A stretch of DNA of 64,000 nucleotides from CAVQKZ01 sp963837325 (GTDB lineage: Bacteria > Actinomycetota > Actinomycetes > Mycobacteriales > Jatrophihabitantaceae): assembly GCA_963837325.1 (NCBI GenBank), contig CAWIMV010000001.1:1984001-2048000 (forward strand), given 5' to 3'. The notes beneath the pieces are model-generated. The model did no database searches, had not been told where the DNA came from, and was given only the letters and a program-made list of their open reading frames with translations. Made by a program: the position numbers and the translations under genes. Positions 1 to 8,920 of this stretch are shown piece by piece (position 1 is the stretch's first letter; each line of letters opens with the position of its first letter).

Positions 1-638
1 GCGAATACGAGCAGCATCGGATCCTGCGTGCCGCCGGAGGCGGACGACGGTCTGGGCCGGTGGACCGCCACCGACACCAACTCTTCGTCGAGCAACCACC
101 GCGTGATGTCGATCTCGTGCGCGGCCGAACCGGAGATCAGGGTTGCGGAAGACTGATTGGGCGGCCCGACCGCATTGCGGTGGACGCAGTGCAGCAACAG
201 CGGCGCGCCCATACTGCCATCGGTCAGAGAGTTCTTCAGCTCGGCGTAACCGGGGTCGTAGCGGCGCATGAACCCGACGCTGAGCAGTCGGTGCCCGACG
301 CTGGACTCGGCGCCGAGGATGCGAAGGCACCCGTCCACGTCGGGGGCCAGCGGCTTCTCGCACAGCACCGGCTTGCCGGCGGCCAGGCAGGCCAGCACGA
401 ACTGCTCGTGGCTGTCGTCGGAGGAGGCCAGCAATACTGCGTCGATCCGGTCGTCCTTGATCAGCACCATCGGGTCGTCGAAGACGCTGCCACCACACGC
501 GGCCGCGACACGCTGGGCCCGGTCGCCGTCGAGGTCGAAGATGGCGGCGACTTCGCTGCCGGATACGACGTGACTGAGCAGCCGGGCGTGCTCGGCCCCC
601 ATCACGCCTACGCCGATCACGCCGGTCCGGACTGGCAT
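1..638 (-). CDS. Gfo/Idh/MocA family NAD(P)-dependent oxidoreductase, C-terminus beyond window
   Basis: This is the N-terminal 212 residues of a sugar or inositol dehydrogenase-type protein; the frame is open to the left edge. A Rossmann glycine motif (GVIGVGVMG, residues 6-14) is followed by the family's EKP motif at residues 94-96, which carries the catalytic lysine. The ATG at 638 begins 34 bases after the stop of the upstream ABC ATPase gene, so it is the fourth gene of a sugar-import operon and probably oxidises the imported sugar or cyclitol. Myo-inositol 2-dehydrogenase or a related polyol dehydrogenase are the likeliest functions, but the C-terminal substrate domain is not visible, so the substrate is inferred only. 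Confidence 0.88.
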   Translation of the reverse strand, partial: MPVRTGVIGVGVMGAEHARLLSHVVSGSEVAAIFDLDGDRAQRVAAACGGSVFDDPMVLIKDDRIDAVLLASSDDSHEQFVLACLAAGKPVLCEKPLAPDVDGCLRILGAESSVGHRLLSVGFMRRYDPGYAELKNSLTDGSMGAPLLLHCVHRNAVGPPNQSSATLISGSAAHEIDITRWLLDEELVSVAVHRPRPSSASGGTQDPMLLVF

Positions 639-672
639 TGCGTACTCTCCCCGCGCTCGGCGTGGCCCGGCC

Positions 673-1548
<876 letters not shown>

Positions 1549-1552
1549 CGGG

Positions 1553-2596
1553 TTACCTCCTGCTCTGTTCGGCGTAACGCCGGACGACCTGGTTCGCGAG
1601 CACCGCGAGCAGCAGCATCACCCCGACGAACAACTTGAACCAGTCCGCGGCCCAGCCCGCGTAGACGATGCCTTGTTGGGTCATCCCGAAGATCAGGGCC
1701 CCCACTGACGCGCCGATCACCGAGCCGTAGCCGCCGGTGAGCAGGCAGCCGCCGATCACCGCGGCCACGATGAAGATGAGCTCGGTACCAACGCCGAACT
1801 GTGCCTGCAGGCTGCCACTGCGCAGAATCAGCGTGTTGCCCACGAACCAGGCCATCGCCGACGTGATCATGAACAGCGCGATGGTCGTCCGGCCCGTGGG
1901 GACGCCGACGTTCTTGCTCGCGTTCGGATCACCCCCGGTGGCGAAGGTCCAATTGCCGAACCTCGTCTTGAGCAGCAACCAGGACCCGATGACCGTGAAC
2001 CCGATCCACCAGACGATCGCGATCGGAAAGTCAGCACCGCCGATGGTGATCGTGCTGCCGACCACGTTCTTGAGCTGCTGGTAGCCCGGCACGAGGTCGA
2101 GGTTGTCGACCGTCACCTTGTTGGTGACCTGCTTGGTCGCCCCGATGTTCACACCCTGCAGACCGAGGAACATGCCCAGCGTGATGATGAAGCTGGGCAG
2201 GCCGGTGCGGGTGACCAGGAAGCCGTTGACGAATCCGATCGCGAGCATCAACAGCAGCGACACGAACAGCGACGCGTAGACGTTGAGGCCCCAGTACGTG
2301 GTCATGATGCCGGTCGCCAGCCCGGCCGTGGCGGTCTGGACGCCGGCAGACAGGTCGAAATGGCCTCCGATCATCAGCATGGCGACGGGCACGGCCATGA
2401 TTCCGAACGGAATCGACGCCGCGTCCAACCAGTTGGAGACGCCGGCCGCGCTGACGAAGACGTTCGACTGCGTCCAGAAGAAGACGAAGACGACGATCGC
2501 GCCGATCAGGGCGCCGAACTCGGGTTTGACCAACTGACGGCGCAAGACGCCGACGTGGGCTATGCGTTCGTCGGCGGGCGCCGCTGTCGCAGTCAT
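1553..2596 (-). CDS. Sugar ABC transporter permease (RbsC/FrcC-like)
   Basis: A polytopic inner-membrane protein of 347 residues with about eight to ten hydrophobic helices, typical of the single-permease CUT2 sugar importers. The segment GDPNASKNVGVPTGRTTIALFM near residue 225 is the conserved cytoplasmic loop that contacts the ATPase (GxNxxAAxxxGI-type motif in this family). Its ATG overlaps the stop of the binding-protein gene by 4 bases (2593-2596), so the two are translationally coupled. One permease gene with one short ATPase implies a homodimeric channel. The substrate is probably a pentose, hexose or cyclitol, judged from the family and from the oxidoreductase downstream. Confidence 0.93.
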   Translation of the reverse strand: MTATAAPADERIAHVGVLRRQLVKPEFGALIGAIVVFVFFWTQSNVFVSAAGVSNWLDAASIPFGIMAVPVAMLMIGGHFDLSAGVQTATAGLATGIMTTYWGLNVYASLFVSLLLMLAIGFVNGFLVTRTGLPSFIITLGMFLGLQGVNIGATKQVTNKVTVDNLDLVPGYQQLKNVVGSTITIGGADFPIAIVWWIGFTVIGSWLLLKTRFGNWTFATGGDPNASKNVGVPTGRTTIALFMITSAMAWFVGNTLILRSGSLQAQFGVGTELIFIVAAVIGGCLLTGGYGSVIGASVGALIFGMTQQGIVYAGWAADWFKLFVGVMLLLAVLANQVVRRYAEQSRR

Positions 2597-3579
2597 CGGG
2601 TCCCTCCGGCCGCCAGCTTCTCCACCGCCGCTGCGTTCTCCTTAGTGACGAGGTTGGGGCCGGTCAGGACTGGTTTTCCGCCGCCGAGCACGTTGAGGTT
2701 GGACTTGTACTGGGTGAGCATGACGACGGCGAGGTAGCCCTGCAGGTAGGGCTGCTGGTCGACCGAGAACAACATCTTGCCGGCCGCGACGGCCTTGGCG
2801 ACGTCCGCGTTGAGGTCGAACGTGGCCAGCTTGGCCTTGGAGTTCGCGCTGGCGATGGCCTTCTGGGCAACCGATGCGACCTGAGCCCCGAGGGTGACCA
2901 CACCGTCGATCGAACTGTCCTGCTGCAACTTGGCCTGAATGATCTGCTGCGCGCCGGGCAGGTTGTTGTTGTCGACCTGCAGGTTCGTGACCTTGCCGCC
3001 GAGGGTGTCCTTGACGCCGGCACAGCGCTGTTCGAGTGACACGTTGCCGGCTTCCTGGATGACGCAGATGACGTTCTTGATGCCGTTCTTCTTCAGCTCA
3101 CTGCCCACGGCCTGCCCGGCCACGCCCTCGTCGGAACCGATGTGGGCGAGCGCGCCATACGCCTTCGACTGGGCCTCGCCCGCGTTGATCGTGATGACCG
3201 GGATTCCGGCCGCCACGGCTCGCTTCACCGCCGCCCGCACGCCTTCGGGGTTGGCCATCGAAACCACCAGACCGTCCGGCTTCTGGTTCACCGCGGCGTC
3301 GATCAGCTGCGACTGCGCGTTCGGGTCTCCGCTGCTCTCGTAGGAGACCTTGTCACCCATGTCCTTGCCAGCCTGGACGACGCCGGCTTTGACGATGCTC
3401 CAGAACGAGTCGCCGGCGCCGCCATGCGTGACGACCGCAATCTTGTACTTGTATCCACCGCTGCCGCCGCCGGCCTTGTTGTGCGGCCGGTTCACCGCAT
3501 TGACGCTGCTGCAGGCCGACATCAGCAACACGGCAGCAAAGACGGCGGCCAACCGCCATCGCGGCATCCGACGGATCAT
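2593..3579 (-). CDS. Sugar ABC transporter substrate-binding lipoprotein (periplasmic-binding protein family 1-like)
   Basis: First gene of the importer operon, 328 residues. The N-terminus has a basic start, a hydrophobic stretch and a lipobox LMSAC with the lipidated cysteine at 23, so it is exported and anchored to the outer face of the membrane. The core (KIAVVTHGGAGDSFW, then VSMANPEG and ITINAG) is the ribose-binding-protein fold of peripl_BP_4. The start has a good ribosome-binding site, AAGGGGAG, 5 bases upstream. Expression is probably controlled by the divergent GntR regulator through the shared 150-bp intergenic region, which holds a TTGACA promoter and a palindrome. The ligand is unknown. 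Confidence 0.93.
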   Translation of the reverse strand: MIRRMPRWRLAAVFAAVLLMSACSSVNAVNRPHNKAGGGSGGYKYKIAVVTHGGAGDSFWSIVKAGVVQAGKDMGDKVSYESSGDPNAQSQLIDAAVNQKPDGLVVSMANPEGVRAAVKRAVAAGIPVITINAGEAQSKAYGALAHIGSDEGVAGQAVGSELKKNGIKNVICVIQEAGNVSLEQRCAGVKDTLGGKVTNLQVDNNNLPGAQQIIQAKLQQDSSIDGVVTLGAQVASVAQKAIASANSKAKLATFDLNADVAKAVAAGKMLFSVDQQPYLQGYLAVVMLTQYKSNLNVLGGGKPVLTGPNLVTKENAAAVEKLAAGGTR

Positions 3580-3638
3580 GTTGCTCCCCTTCCTCGGGAC
3601 CCTGCCGACGCCTCAGGTGGCAGTCGGGAAGTGGAGCC

Positions 3639-3668
3639 ATACAACTAGTCGAGGCGGCACCGTGTCAA
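3639..3668 (-). promoter_or_regulatory. Candidate promoter of the sugar ABC operon
   Basis: Reading the minus strand, TTGACA (3668-3663) is followed after 18 bases by TTGTAT (3644-3639), about 60 bases before the binding-protein start. The -35 is perfect and the -10 is weak. It is the best sigma-70-type match in the divergent region. Confidence 0.4.
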
Positions 3669-3672
3669 CGCT

Positions 3673-3684
3673 TTGTCCTGACAA
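3673..3684. promoter_or_regulatory. Candidate GntR operator: TTGTC-CT-GACAA inverted repeat
   Basis: A perfect 5-bp inverted repeat with a 2-bp spacer lies just upstream of the minus-strand -35 and 46 bases before the GntR start. HutC-type GntR regulators bind short palindromes in such divergent regions, so control of both transcripts from this site is plausible. Assignment rests on position and symmetry only. Confidence 0.4.
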
Positions 3685-3729
3685 TTGTGGCCATGGACTT
3701 TGTTATTTAGGTAGGACATACTCCGGCCC

Positions 3730-4494
3730 ATGTCGCCGCGGCCACCACCCGCTTCGACGCCCGCCCATGCCATTGCTCTGGACCGAAACTCCCCCGTCCC
3801 GCTCTACTTCCAGGTCGCCCAGCAGCTCGAGCGCTCGATCGAAGCCGGCGAGTTGCCACGTGGCACTCGGCTGTCGAACGAGGTCGAATTCGCTGAGCTG
3901 CTCGGGCTGTCGCGTCCCACTATGCGGAAGGCGATGGAGTACCTGGTCGACAAGGGGCTGGTCGTGCGCCAGCGCGGCGTGGGCACGCGGGTGGTCTCGC
4001 CGAAGGTGCGCCGCTCACTGGAGCTGACCAGCTTGTTCGACGACCTCGAGGCGATCGGACAGCGTCCGACGACCGAGGTCCTGTCCAACAATGTCGAGGA
4101 GGCCTCGCCCGAGGTGGCCGAACTGCTCGGCCTGCCGGCTGGGGCACCGGTGATCGCCATCGCCCGGCTGCGTAGCGCACTCGGCCAACCGATCGCGCGC
4201 CTGACCAATTTCCTGAGCGCGGCCCGCCTTTCGATCCCGACCGAAGTGCTGGAGACCGAAGGCCTCTACCGACTGCTCCGGCGCTCGGGCATCCACCTGC
4301 ATTCGGCGACGCAAGTGATCGGCGCCCGCACGGCGACGGCGGCCGAGGCGCGACTGCTCGGCGAGGGCAAGGGTGCCGCGCTATTGACCATGCAGCGCAC
4401 GGCCTACGACGACCACGGCACGGTCGTCGAGTACGGCGACCACATCTACTCGGCTGCCCGCTACAGCTTCGACATGAGCCTGCTGTCGGTCTGA
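3730..4494 (+). CDS. GntR family transcriptional regulator, HutC/UTRA type
   Basis: A 254-residue DNA-binding regulator. A winged helix-turn-helix runs from about 23 to 90 (SPVPLYFQVAQQLE at its start, then ELLGLSRPTMRKAMEYL as the recognition region), followed by a UTRA ligand-binding domain from about 100 to 245. It is transcribed divergently from the sugar importer and is its most likely repressor, with an imported sugar or its phosphate as inducer. No Shine-Dalgarno is visible; CATACT at 3717-3722 lies 7 bases before the ATG, so the transcript is probably leaderless. Confidence 0.92.
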   Translation: MSPRPPPASTPAHAIALDRNSPVPLYFQVAQQLERSIEAGELPRGTRLSNEVEFAELLGLSRPTMRKAMEYLVDKGLVVRQRGVGTRVVSPKVRRSLELTSLFDDLEAIGQRPTTEVLSNNVEEASPEVAELLGLPAGAPVIAIARLRSALGQPIARLTNFLSAARLSIPTEVLETEGLYRLLRRSGIHLHSATQVIGARTATAAEARLLGEGKGAALLTMQRTAYDDHGTVVEYGDHIYSAARYSFDMSLLSV

Positions 4495-4498
4495 CCAC

Positions 4499-4524
4499 GA
4501 TTGGGCCCGGCCCAGCCTGGGTAA
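4499..4524 (+). promoter_or_regulatory. Possible stress-sigma (SigB/SigF-type) promoter
   Basis: GATT (4499-4502), a 16-bp spacer and GGGTAA (4519-4524) resemble the actinobacterial SigB/SigF consensus (GTTT, 14-17 bases, GGGTA). It would start a transcript about 35 bases before the 61-residue ORF. The match is imperfect. Confidence 0.3.
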
Positions 4525-4565
4525 GTGCTGGACGTCAGGACGGATCGAGGCGAGAGCAGGAGACC

Positions 4566-4751
4566 GTGAGCGAGCACAAGCACGTTGAACCGGCCGGCGA
4601 GGGCGTGAGCGACGAGAAATTCGCCGAGCAGGTGGCCGACCAGACTTCCAGCGACCGCAAGTACGCCGACGTCTTCGAGCGCGAGTCCGACGGCGCGACA
4701 ACCGACACCGAGGCGGCAAAGGCGTCAGCGGACGAGCTCGCCGGGGATTGA
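4566..4751 (+). CDS. Small acidic hydrophilic protein of unknown function
   Basis: A 61-residue protein starting at GTG with a strong Shine-Dalgarno (AGGAGA at 4558-4563). The sequence is almost free of hydrophobic residues and rich in Glu, Asp, Lys and Ala, so it is probably soluble and intrinsically disordered or helical. It has no signal peptide and no cysteine, and I do not recognise the family. It stands alone between the GntR gene and the DinB gene. The upstream GGGTAA-type element hints at stress expression, but that is an inference. Confidence 0.7.
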   Translation: MSEHKHVEPAGEGVSDEKFAEQVADQTSSDRKYADVFERESDGATTDTEAAKASADELAGD

Positions 4752-4788
4752 CCGCGCCATTGTGGGCACCCGCGGTTATGTTGCTGCG

Positions 4789-5361
4789 ATGACGACGACA
4801 GAGCGCAACGCGATGCCCGTGCTGTTGCTCGGTATCGACGATGCCTGGCAACGACTGTGGGCACGTATCGCGGGCCTCGGCACCGATGAGTACCGATGGG
4901 AACCGGTCGCGGATTGCTGGACGGTGCGGCCGGTCGGCGACCGCTGGTTGGCCGACGTATCCGACTCCGACACCGACCCCGACCCCGCCCCGGTGACGAC
5001 GATCGCATGGCGGCTGTGGCACATCGGTTCGGACTGCCTGGCGTCCTACGTGTCGCGCTCCCTCGGCGACTGGCCATTGCCGGTCCGGGGCCGCGAGTGG
5101 TTCGGCGACGCAGCGTCGGCGTTGCCGGTTCTGCAGGCGGCTTTCGACACATTCCGCTCCCGGATCGAGGCGCTCGGCGAGGACGGCTTGTGGCAGCCAC
5201 TCGGCCCCGACTGGGGTCCGTACGCCGAGTCGAGCTGGGCCGACCTCGTCGTCCACGCCCTCGACGAACTGGCTCATCACGGCGCCGAAGTCGCATTGCT
5301 GCGTGATCTCTACCCGCGCCTGACCGATCACATCGGGGGCGCAGCCCTCACTCGGGCGTGA
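4789..5361 (+). CDS. DinB superfamily protein
   Basis: A 190-residue four-helix-bundle protein of the DinB/YfiT type, whose characterised actinobacterial relatives are mycothiol-dependent, metal-binding transferases. WRLWHIG near residue 76 and HALDELAHHGAEV near 162 supply the spaced histidines that normally form the metal triad. I chose the ATG at 4789 over an in-frame GTG at 4762 because TATGTT (4777-4782) sits 6 bases before it, as in a leaderless transcript, and because homology starts there. The 3' end overlaps the convergent SDR gene by 14 bases. The substrate is unknown. Confidence 0.82.
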   Translation: MTTTERNAMPVLLLGIDDAWQRLWARIAGLGTDEYRWEPVADCWTVRPVGDRWLADVSDSDTDPDPAPVTTIAWRLWHIGSDCLASYVSRSLGDWPLPVRGREWFGDAASALPVLQAAFDTFRSRIEALGEDGLWQPLGPDWGPYAESSWADLVVHALDELAHHGAEVALLRDLYPRLTDHIGGAALTRA

Positions 5362-6124
5362 CGTAGGCCGCGCTGATCCCGCCGTCGACCAGGAACGTGG
5401 ACGCGGTGATGAACGACGCGTCGTCGCTGGCCAGGAAACTGACCGCCGCCGCGATCTCCTCAGCCTCGGCGAAGCGCCCCATCGGCACGTGTACCAGGCG
5501 GCGCGCGGCCCGCTCCGGGTCCTTCGCGAACAGCTCCTTCAGCATCTCGGTGTTCACCGGCCCCGGGCACAGGGCGTTGACGCGCACGCCGTCACGGGCG
5601 AACTGCACTCCGAGTTCGCGGCTCAGCGCGAGCACGCCGCCCTTGCTGGCGGTGTAGGAGATCTGCGACGTGGCCGAGCCCATCACGGCGACGAATGAGG
5701 CGGTATTGATGATCGACCCGCCGCCCGTCGCCAGCATGTGTTCGATCGCGTACTTGCAGCAGAGGTAGACCGACGTCAGATTGACGTCCTGCACCCGGCG
5801 CCAGGCGTCCATGCCGGTAGTCGCGATCGAGTCGTCGTCGGACGGGGAGATGCCGGCGTTGTTGAAGGCAATGTCCAACCCGCCGTACTCGTCCAGCGCG
5901 GCCCGGTACAGGGCCTGCACCTCGTCCTCGGCGGTCACGTCGACGCCGAAGAAGAGACCGCCGACCTCCGCGGCCGCCTTTGCCCCGGTGTCGCGGTCGA
6001 TGTCGGCGCACACGACCTTGGCACCCTCGGCCGCGAACCGCCGGGCCGTGGCCAGGCCGATCCCACTCCCGGCGCCGGTGATCACAGCGACCTTGCCGGC
6101 CAGCCGTCCCGCGGGTGCGCTCAT
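5348..6124 (-). CDS. Short-chain dehydrogenase/reductase, last gene of the amine-catabolic operon
   Basis: A classical NAD(P)-dependent SDR of 258 residues. The cofactor motif TGAGSGIG is at 16-23, NNAG at 88-91, the catalytic Ser at about 143, and Tyr157/Lys161 form the YxxxK pair. It begins 3 bases after the aldehyde dehydrogenase stop, so it is co-transcribed with aldehyde dehydrogenase and the glutamine-synthetase-like gene. The same trio is, from memory, found in M. tuberculosis next to glnA4 (Rv2857c-Rv2858c-Rv2860c). It may oxidise or reduce a hydroxylated or keto intermediate of amine breakdown; its precise substrate cannot be told. Confidence 0.92.
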   Translation of the reverse strand: MSAPAGRLAGKVAVITGAGSGIGLATARRFAAEGAKVVCADIDRDTGAKAAAEVGGLFFGVDVTAEDEVQALYRAALDEYGGLDIAFNNAGISPSDDDSIATTGMDAWRRVQDVNLTSVYLCCKYAIEHMLATGGGSIINTASFVAVMGSATSQISYTASKGGVLALSRELGVQFARDGVRVNALCPGPVNTEMLKELFAKDPERAARRLVHVPMGRFAEAEEIAAAVSFLASDDASFITASTFLVDGGISAAYVTPE

Positions 6125-6127
6125 CGA

Positions 6128-7495
6128 CTACTCCTTTGTTGAGATGAAGACGTTCTTGGTTTCGGTGAACCCGAACGGTGCGTCCGGCCCGAGTTCGCGA
6201 CCGAGGCCGGACGACTTGTAGCCGCCGAACGGGGTCCAATAGCGGACCGAGGAATGCGAGTTGACCGACAGGTTGCCGGCCTCGATGGCTCGGCTGACCC
6301 GGATCGCGCGGCCGACATCACGCGTCCAGATCGAGCCCGACAGTCCGAACTCGCTGTCGTTCGCGATTCGCACCGCGTCGGCCTCGTCGTCGAATGCGAC
6401 GACGGCGACGACCGGGCCGAAAATCTCCTCGTGCAGGACCCGGTCGGCCAGGTCAGTGGGGGCCAGGACGGTCGGCGGGTACCAGAAACCGGCGCCGTCC
6501 GGTGCGGTGCCGCGAAATGCGACCGGCGCGTCGTCCGGGACGAACGCGGCGACGCGGTCGCGCTGTGCCGCGCTGATCAGCGGACCCATCTCGGCGTTCT
6601 CCTGAACCGGGTCGGTGACGACCACGCCCTTGACCGCCGCCTCGAACAAGCCCATGAACCGGTCGTACGCATCGCGCTGCACGAGGATCCGCGACCGGGC
6701 GCAACAGTCCTGGCCGGCGTTGTCGAACACGGCGTAAGGCGCGCTGGCCGCGGCCTGCTCGAGGTCGGCATCGGCGAATACCACGTTCGCGCTCTTGCCG
6801 CCGAGCTCGAGCGTCACCGGCTTGAGCTGCGGCGCGCACCCGGCCAGCACCTGTCGGCCGACCTCCGTCGAGCCGGTGAACACGATCTTGGCGACATCGC
6901 GATTGGCGACGAAACGCTGACCGACGACGCTGCCCTTTCCCGGCAGTACCTGGAACACGTCGGGTGGGATACCGGCGTCCAGCGCCAGCCGAGCGAGCAG
7001 CAACGCGGTGAGCGGCGTCAGCTCGGCCGGCTTGAGCACCACGGTGTTGCCGGCCGCAAGAGCGGGTGCGAACGCCCACGACGCGATCGGCATCGGGAAG
7101 TTCCAGGGGACGATCACTCCGACCACGCCGAGCGGTTCGTGAAACGTCACATCCAGTCCGTCGGGTACCGGGATCTGTTGCCCGATGAGGCGTTCCGGCG
7201 CCCCCGCGTAGTACGCGATGACGTCGCGGGCGTTGCCCGCTTCCCACCGCGCGTTGCTGATGGTGTGTCCGGAGTTGGTCACCTCGAGCTGGGCGAGGGA
7301 TTCCCGATTGGCATCGACGGTCTCGGCGAAGCGGCGCAGCAGCCGGGCCCGATCGCCGGGCGCGACGTCGCGCCACGACGCGAACGCGGTCCGCGACCGG
7401 GCGATGGCCTCGTCCGTGGACACCTCGTCGTGCAGGTCGACGGTGGTGACCACCTTCTCGGTGGCCGGGTTGATCACCTCATAGGTGGCGGTCAT
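6128..7495 (-). CDS. Aldehyde dehydrogenase (PuuC/AldC-like)
   Basis: An NAD(P)-dependent aldehyde dehydrogenase of 455 residues. The general-base glutamate lies in LELGGK at about 230, the nucleophile is Cys264 in GQDC, and the oxyanion asparagine sits in PWNFP at 130-134. In a gamma-glutamylation route for amines it would oxidise gamma-glutamyl-aminoaldehyde to the acid before the amidotransferase removes glutamate. Its ATG overlaps the stop of the ligase gene by 4 bases (7492-7495), showing tight coupling. The C-terminus is slightly shorter than many family members (about 480 residues) but all catalytic residues are present. Confidence 0.94.
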   Translation of the reverse strand: MTATYEVINPATEKVVTTVDLHDEVSTDEAIARSRTAFASWRDVAPGDRARLLRRFAETVDANRESLAQLEVTNSGHTISNARWEAGNARDVIAYYAGAPERLIGQQIPVPDGLDVTFHEPLGVVGVIVPWNFPMPIASWAFAPALAAGNTVVLKPAELTPLTALLLARLALDAGIPPDVFQVLPGKGSVVGQRFVANRDVAKIVFTGSTEVGRQVLAGCAPQLKPVTLELGGKSANVVFADADLEQAAASAPYAVFDNAGQDCCARSRILVQRDAYDRFMGLFEAAVKGVVVTDPVQENAEMGPLISAAQRDRVAAFVPDDAPVAFRGTAPDGAGFWYPPTVLAPTDLADRVLHEEIFGPVVAVVAFDDEADAVRIANDSEFGLSGSIWTRDVGRAIRVSRAIEAGNLSVNSHSSVRYWTPFGGYKSSGLGRELGPDAPFGFTETKNVFISTKE

Positions 7496-8850
7496 GTGCG
7501 CTCGAAATTGCGGACGCGTTCCCAGTCGGTGACGGCCGCGTCGAACGCGGTCAGCTCGACCCGCGCCGTGTTGGCGTAGTGGTCGACAACCGCGTCGCCG
7601 AACGCGGCCCGCGCAATCGGGCTGTCCTGCCAGAGCTCGGCCGCCTCGCGCAAGGTCGGCGGCACTCGTGGTGCGTCGGCCGAGTACGCGTTGCCGCCGA
7701 ACGGCTCGCCGGGCGTGAGCGCGTTGTCGATGCCGTGCAGGCCGGCCGCAATCATCGCGGCGACGGCGAGGTAGGGATTGACGTCACCGCCCGGTACCCG
7801 GTTCTCGAACCGCAGACCGGAGCCGTGCCCGACCGCTCGGATCGCGCAGGTGCGGTTGTCCAAACCCCACATCACCGCCGTAGGGGCGAAGGAACCGAGC
7901 GCGAATCGCTTGTAGGAGTTGATGTTCGGCGCGAAGAAGTAGGTCAGCTCACGCAGCGCGGCCAGCTGCCCGGCGACGAACTGCTCGAACACCGGCGACA
8001 CTCCGTTCGGGCCGTCGCCGGCGAAGACCGGGTCGCCGTCACGCGTGCGCAAGGACAGGTGGACGTGGCAGGAGTTGCCTTCGTTCGCGTTGTACTTGGC
8101 CATGAACGTCAGCGACTTTTCGTGCTGGGCCGCGATCTCCTTTGCGCCGTTCTTGTAGATGACGTGGTTGTCGCAGGTCGTCAGCGCGTCGGTGTACTTG
8201 AACGCGATCTCGTGCTGGCCGGGGTTGCACTCCCCCTTGACCGACTCCACCTGCATGCCGGCGCCGCGCATCCCCAGTCTGATCGCCCGCAACAGCGGCT
8301 CGACCCGGCTGGTGCCGAGAATGGAGTAGTCGACGTTGTATTGGTTCGACGGCGTCAGCCCGCTGTAGTGCTGCTGCCAGGCCTGCTCATAGCTGTCGTC
8401 GAACACGATGAATTCCAACTCGGTCCCGACGAAGGCCAGCCAGCCGCGCTCGGCCAGCCGCTCCAGCTGGCGCTTCAGGATCTGTCGCGGCGATTCGACT
8501 ACCGGCGCCGCATCGAGCCATTGCACGTCGGCGAGCACCAGCGCCGTCCCGGGCTGCCACGGCACGTTGCGGAGGGTGGCCAGGTCGGGCACCATCGCGA
8601 AGTCGCCGTAGCCCCGCTCCCACGACGAGATGTGGTAACCCTCGACGGTGTTCATCTCCACGTCCACGGCCAGCAGGTAGTTGCAGCCCTCCGTGCCGTG
8701 CGCGAGCGTGTCGTCGAGGAAGTGCGCCGCATCCATCCGCTTGCCCTGCAGCCGGCCCTGCATGTCGGTGATCGCGACGATGACCGTGTCGATGTCGTCG
8801 GATGACACCCGCACTCGGAGTTCCTCAAGGCTCATGGACGGTCTTGGCAT
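7492..8850 (-). CDS. Glutamine-synthetase-like gamma-glutamyl-amine ligase (GlnA3/GlnA4/PuuA family)
   Basis: A 452-residue glutamine synthetase fold with ELEFIVF at 144-150, GECNPGQHEIAF at 206-217, NEGNSCHVHLSL at 256-267 and the arginine-rich C-terminal site at about 338-351. In actinobacteria such paralogues (GlnA3, GlnA4) ligate glutamate to polyamines or ethanolamine rather than to ammonia. The surroundings support that here: aldehyde dehydrogenase, SDR, a PuuD-like hydrolase, a FadR regulator and an APC permease. Which amine is used cannot be read from the sequence. GGAGAG lies 9 bases before the ATG; a later ATG six residues in is an alternative. Confidence 0.9.
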   Translation of the reverse strand: MPRPSMSLEELRVRVSSDDIDTVIVAITDMQGRLQGKRMDAAHFLDDTLAHGTEGCNYLLAVDVEMNTVEGYHISSWERGYGDFAMVPDLATLRNVPWQPGTALVLADVQWLDAAPVVESPRQILKRQLERLAERGWLAFVGTELEFIVFDDSYEQAWQQHYSGLTPSNQYNVDYSILGTSRVEPLLRAIRLGMRGAGMQVESVKGECNPGQHEIAFKYTDALTTCDNHVIYKNGAKEIAAQHEKSLTFMAKYNANEGNSCHVHLSLRTRDGDPVFAGDGPNGVSPVFEQFVAGQLAALRELTYFFAPNINSYKRFALGSFAPTAVMWGLDNRTCAIRAVGHGSGLRFENRVPGGDVNPYLAVAAMIAAGLHGIDNALTPGEPFGGNAYSADAPRVPPTLREAAELWQDSPIARAAFGDAVVDHYANTARVELTAFDAAVTDWERVRNFERT

Positions 8851-8868
8851 ACCAGTGCCTCTCCAGTG

Positions 8869-8889
8869 AAGGTTTGACGAACATACCTT
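8869..8889. promoter_or_regulatory. Weak inverted repeat AAGGT-N11-ACCTT before the GlnA-like gene
   Basis: Five-base perfect arms flank 11 bases in the 70-bp gap between the regulator stop and the ligase start. It could be a second regulator site or chance; the arms differ from the strong palindrome at 10488. Confidence 0.2.
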
Positions 8890-8920
8890 CTCGCCTGGTC
8901 GGCGGGTAGGCCGATCCCGC

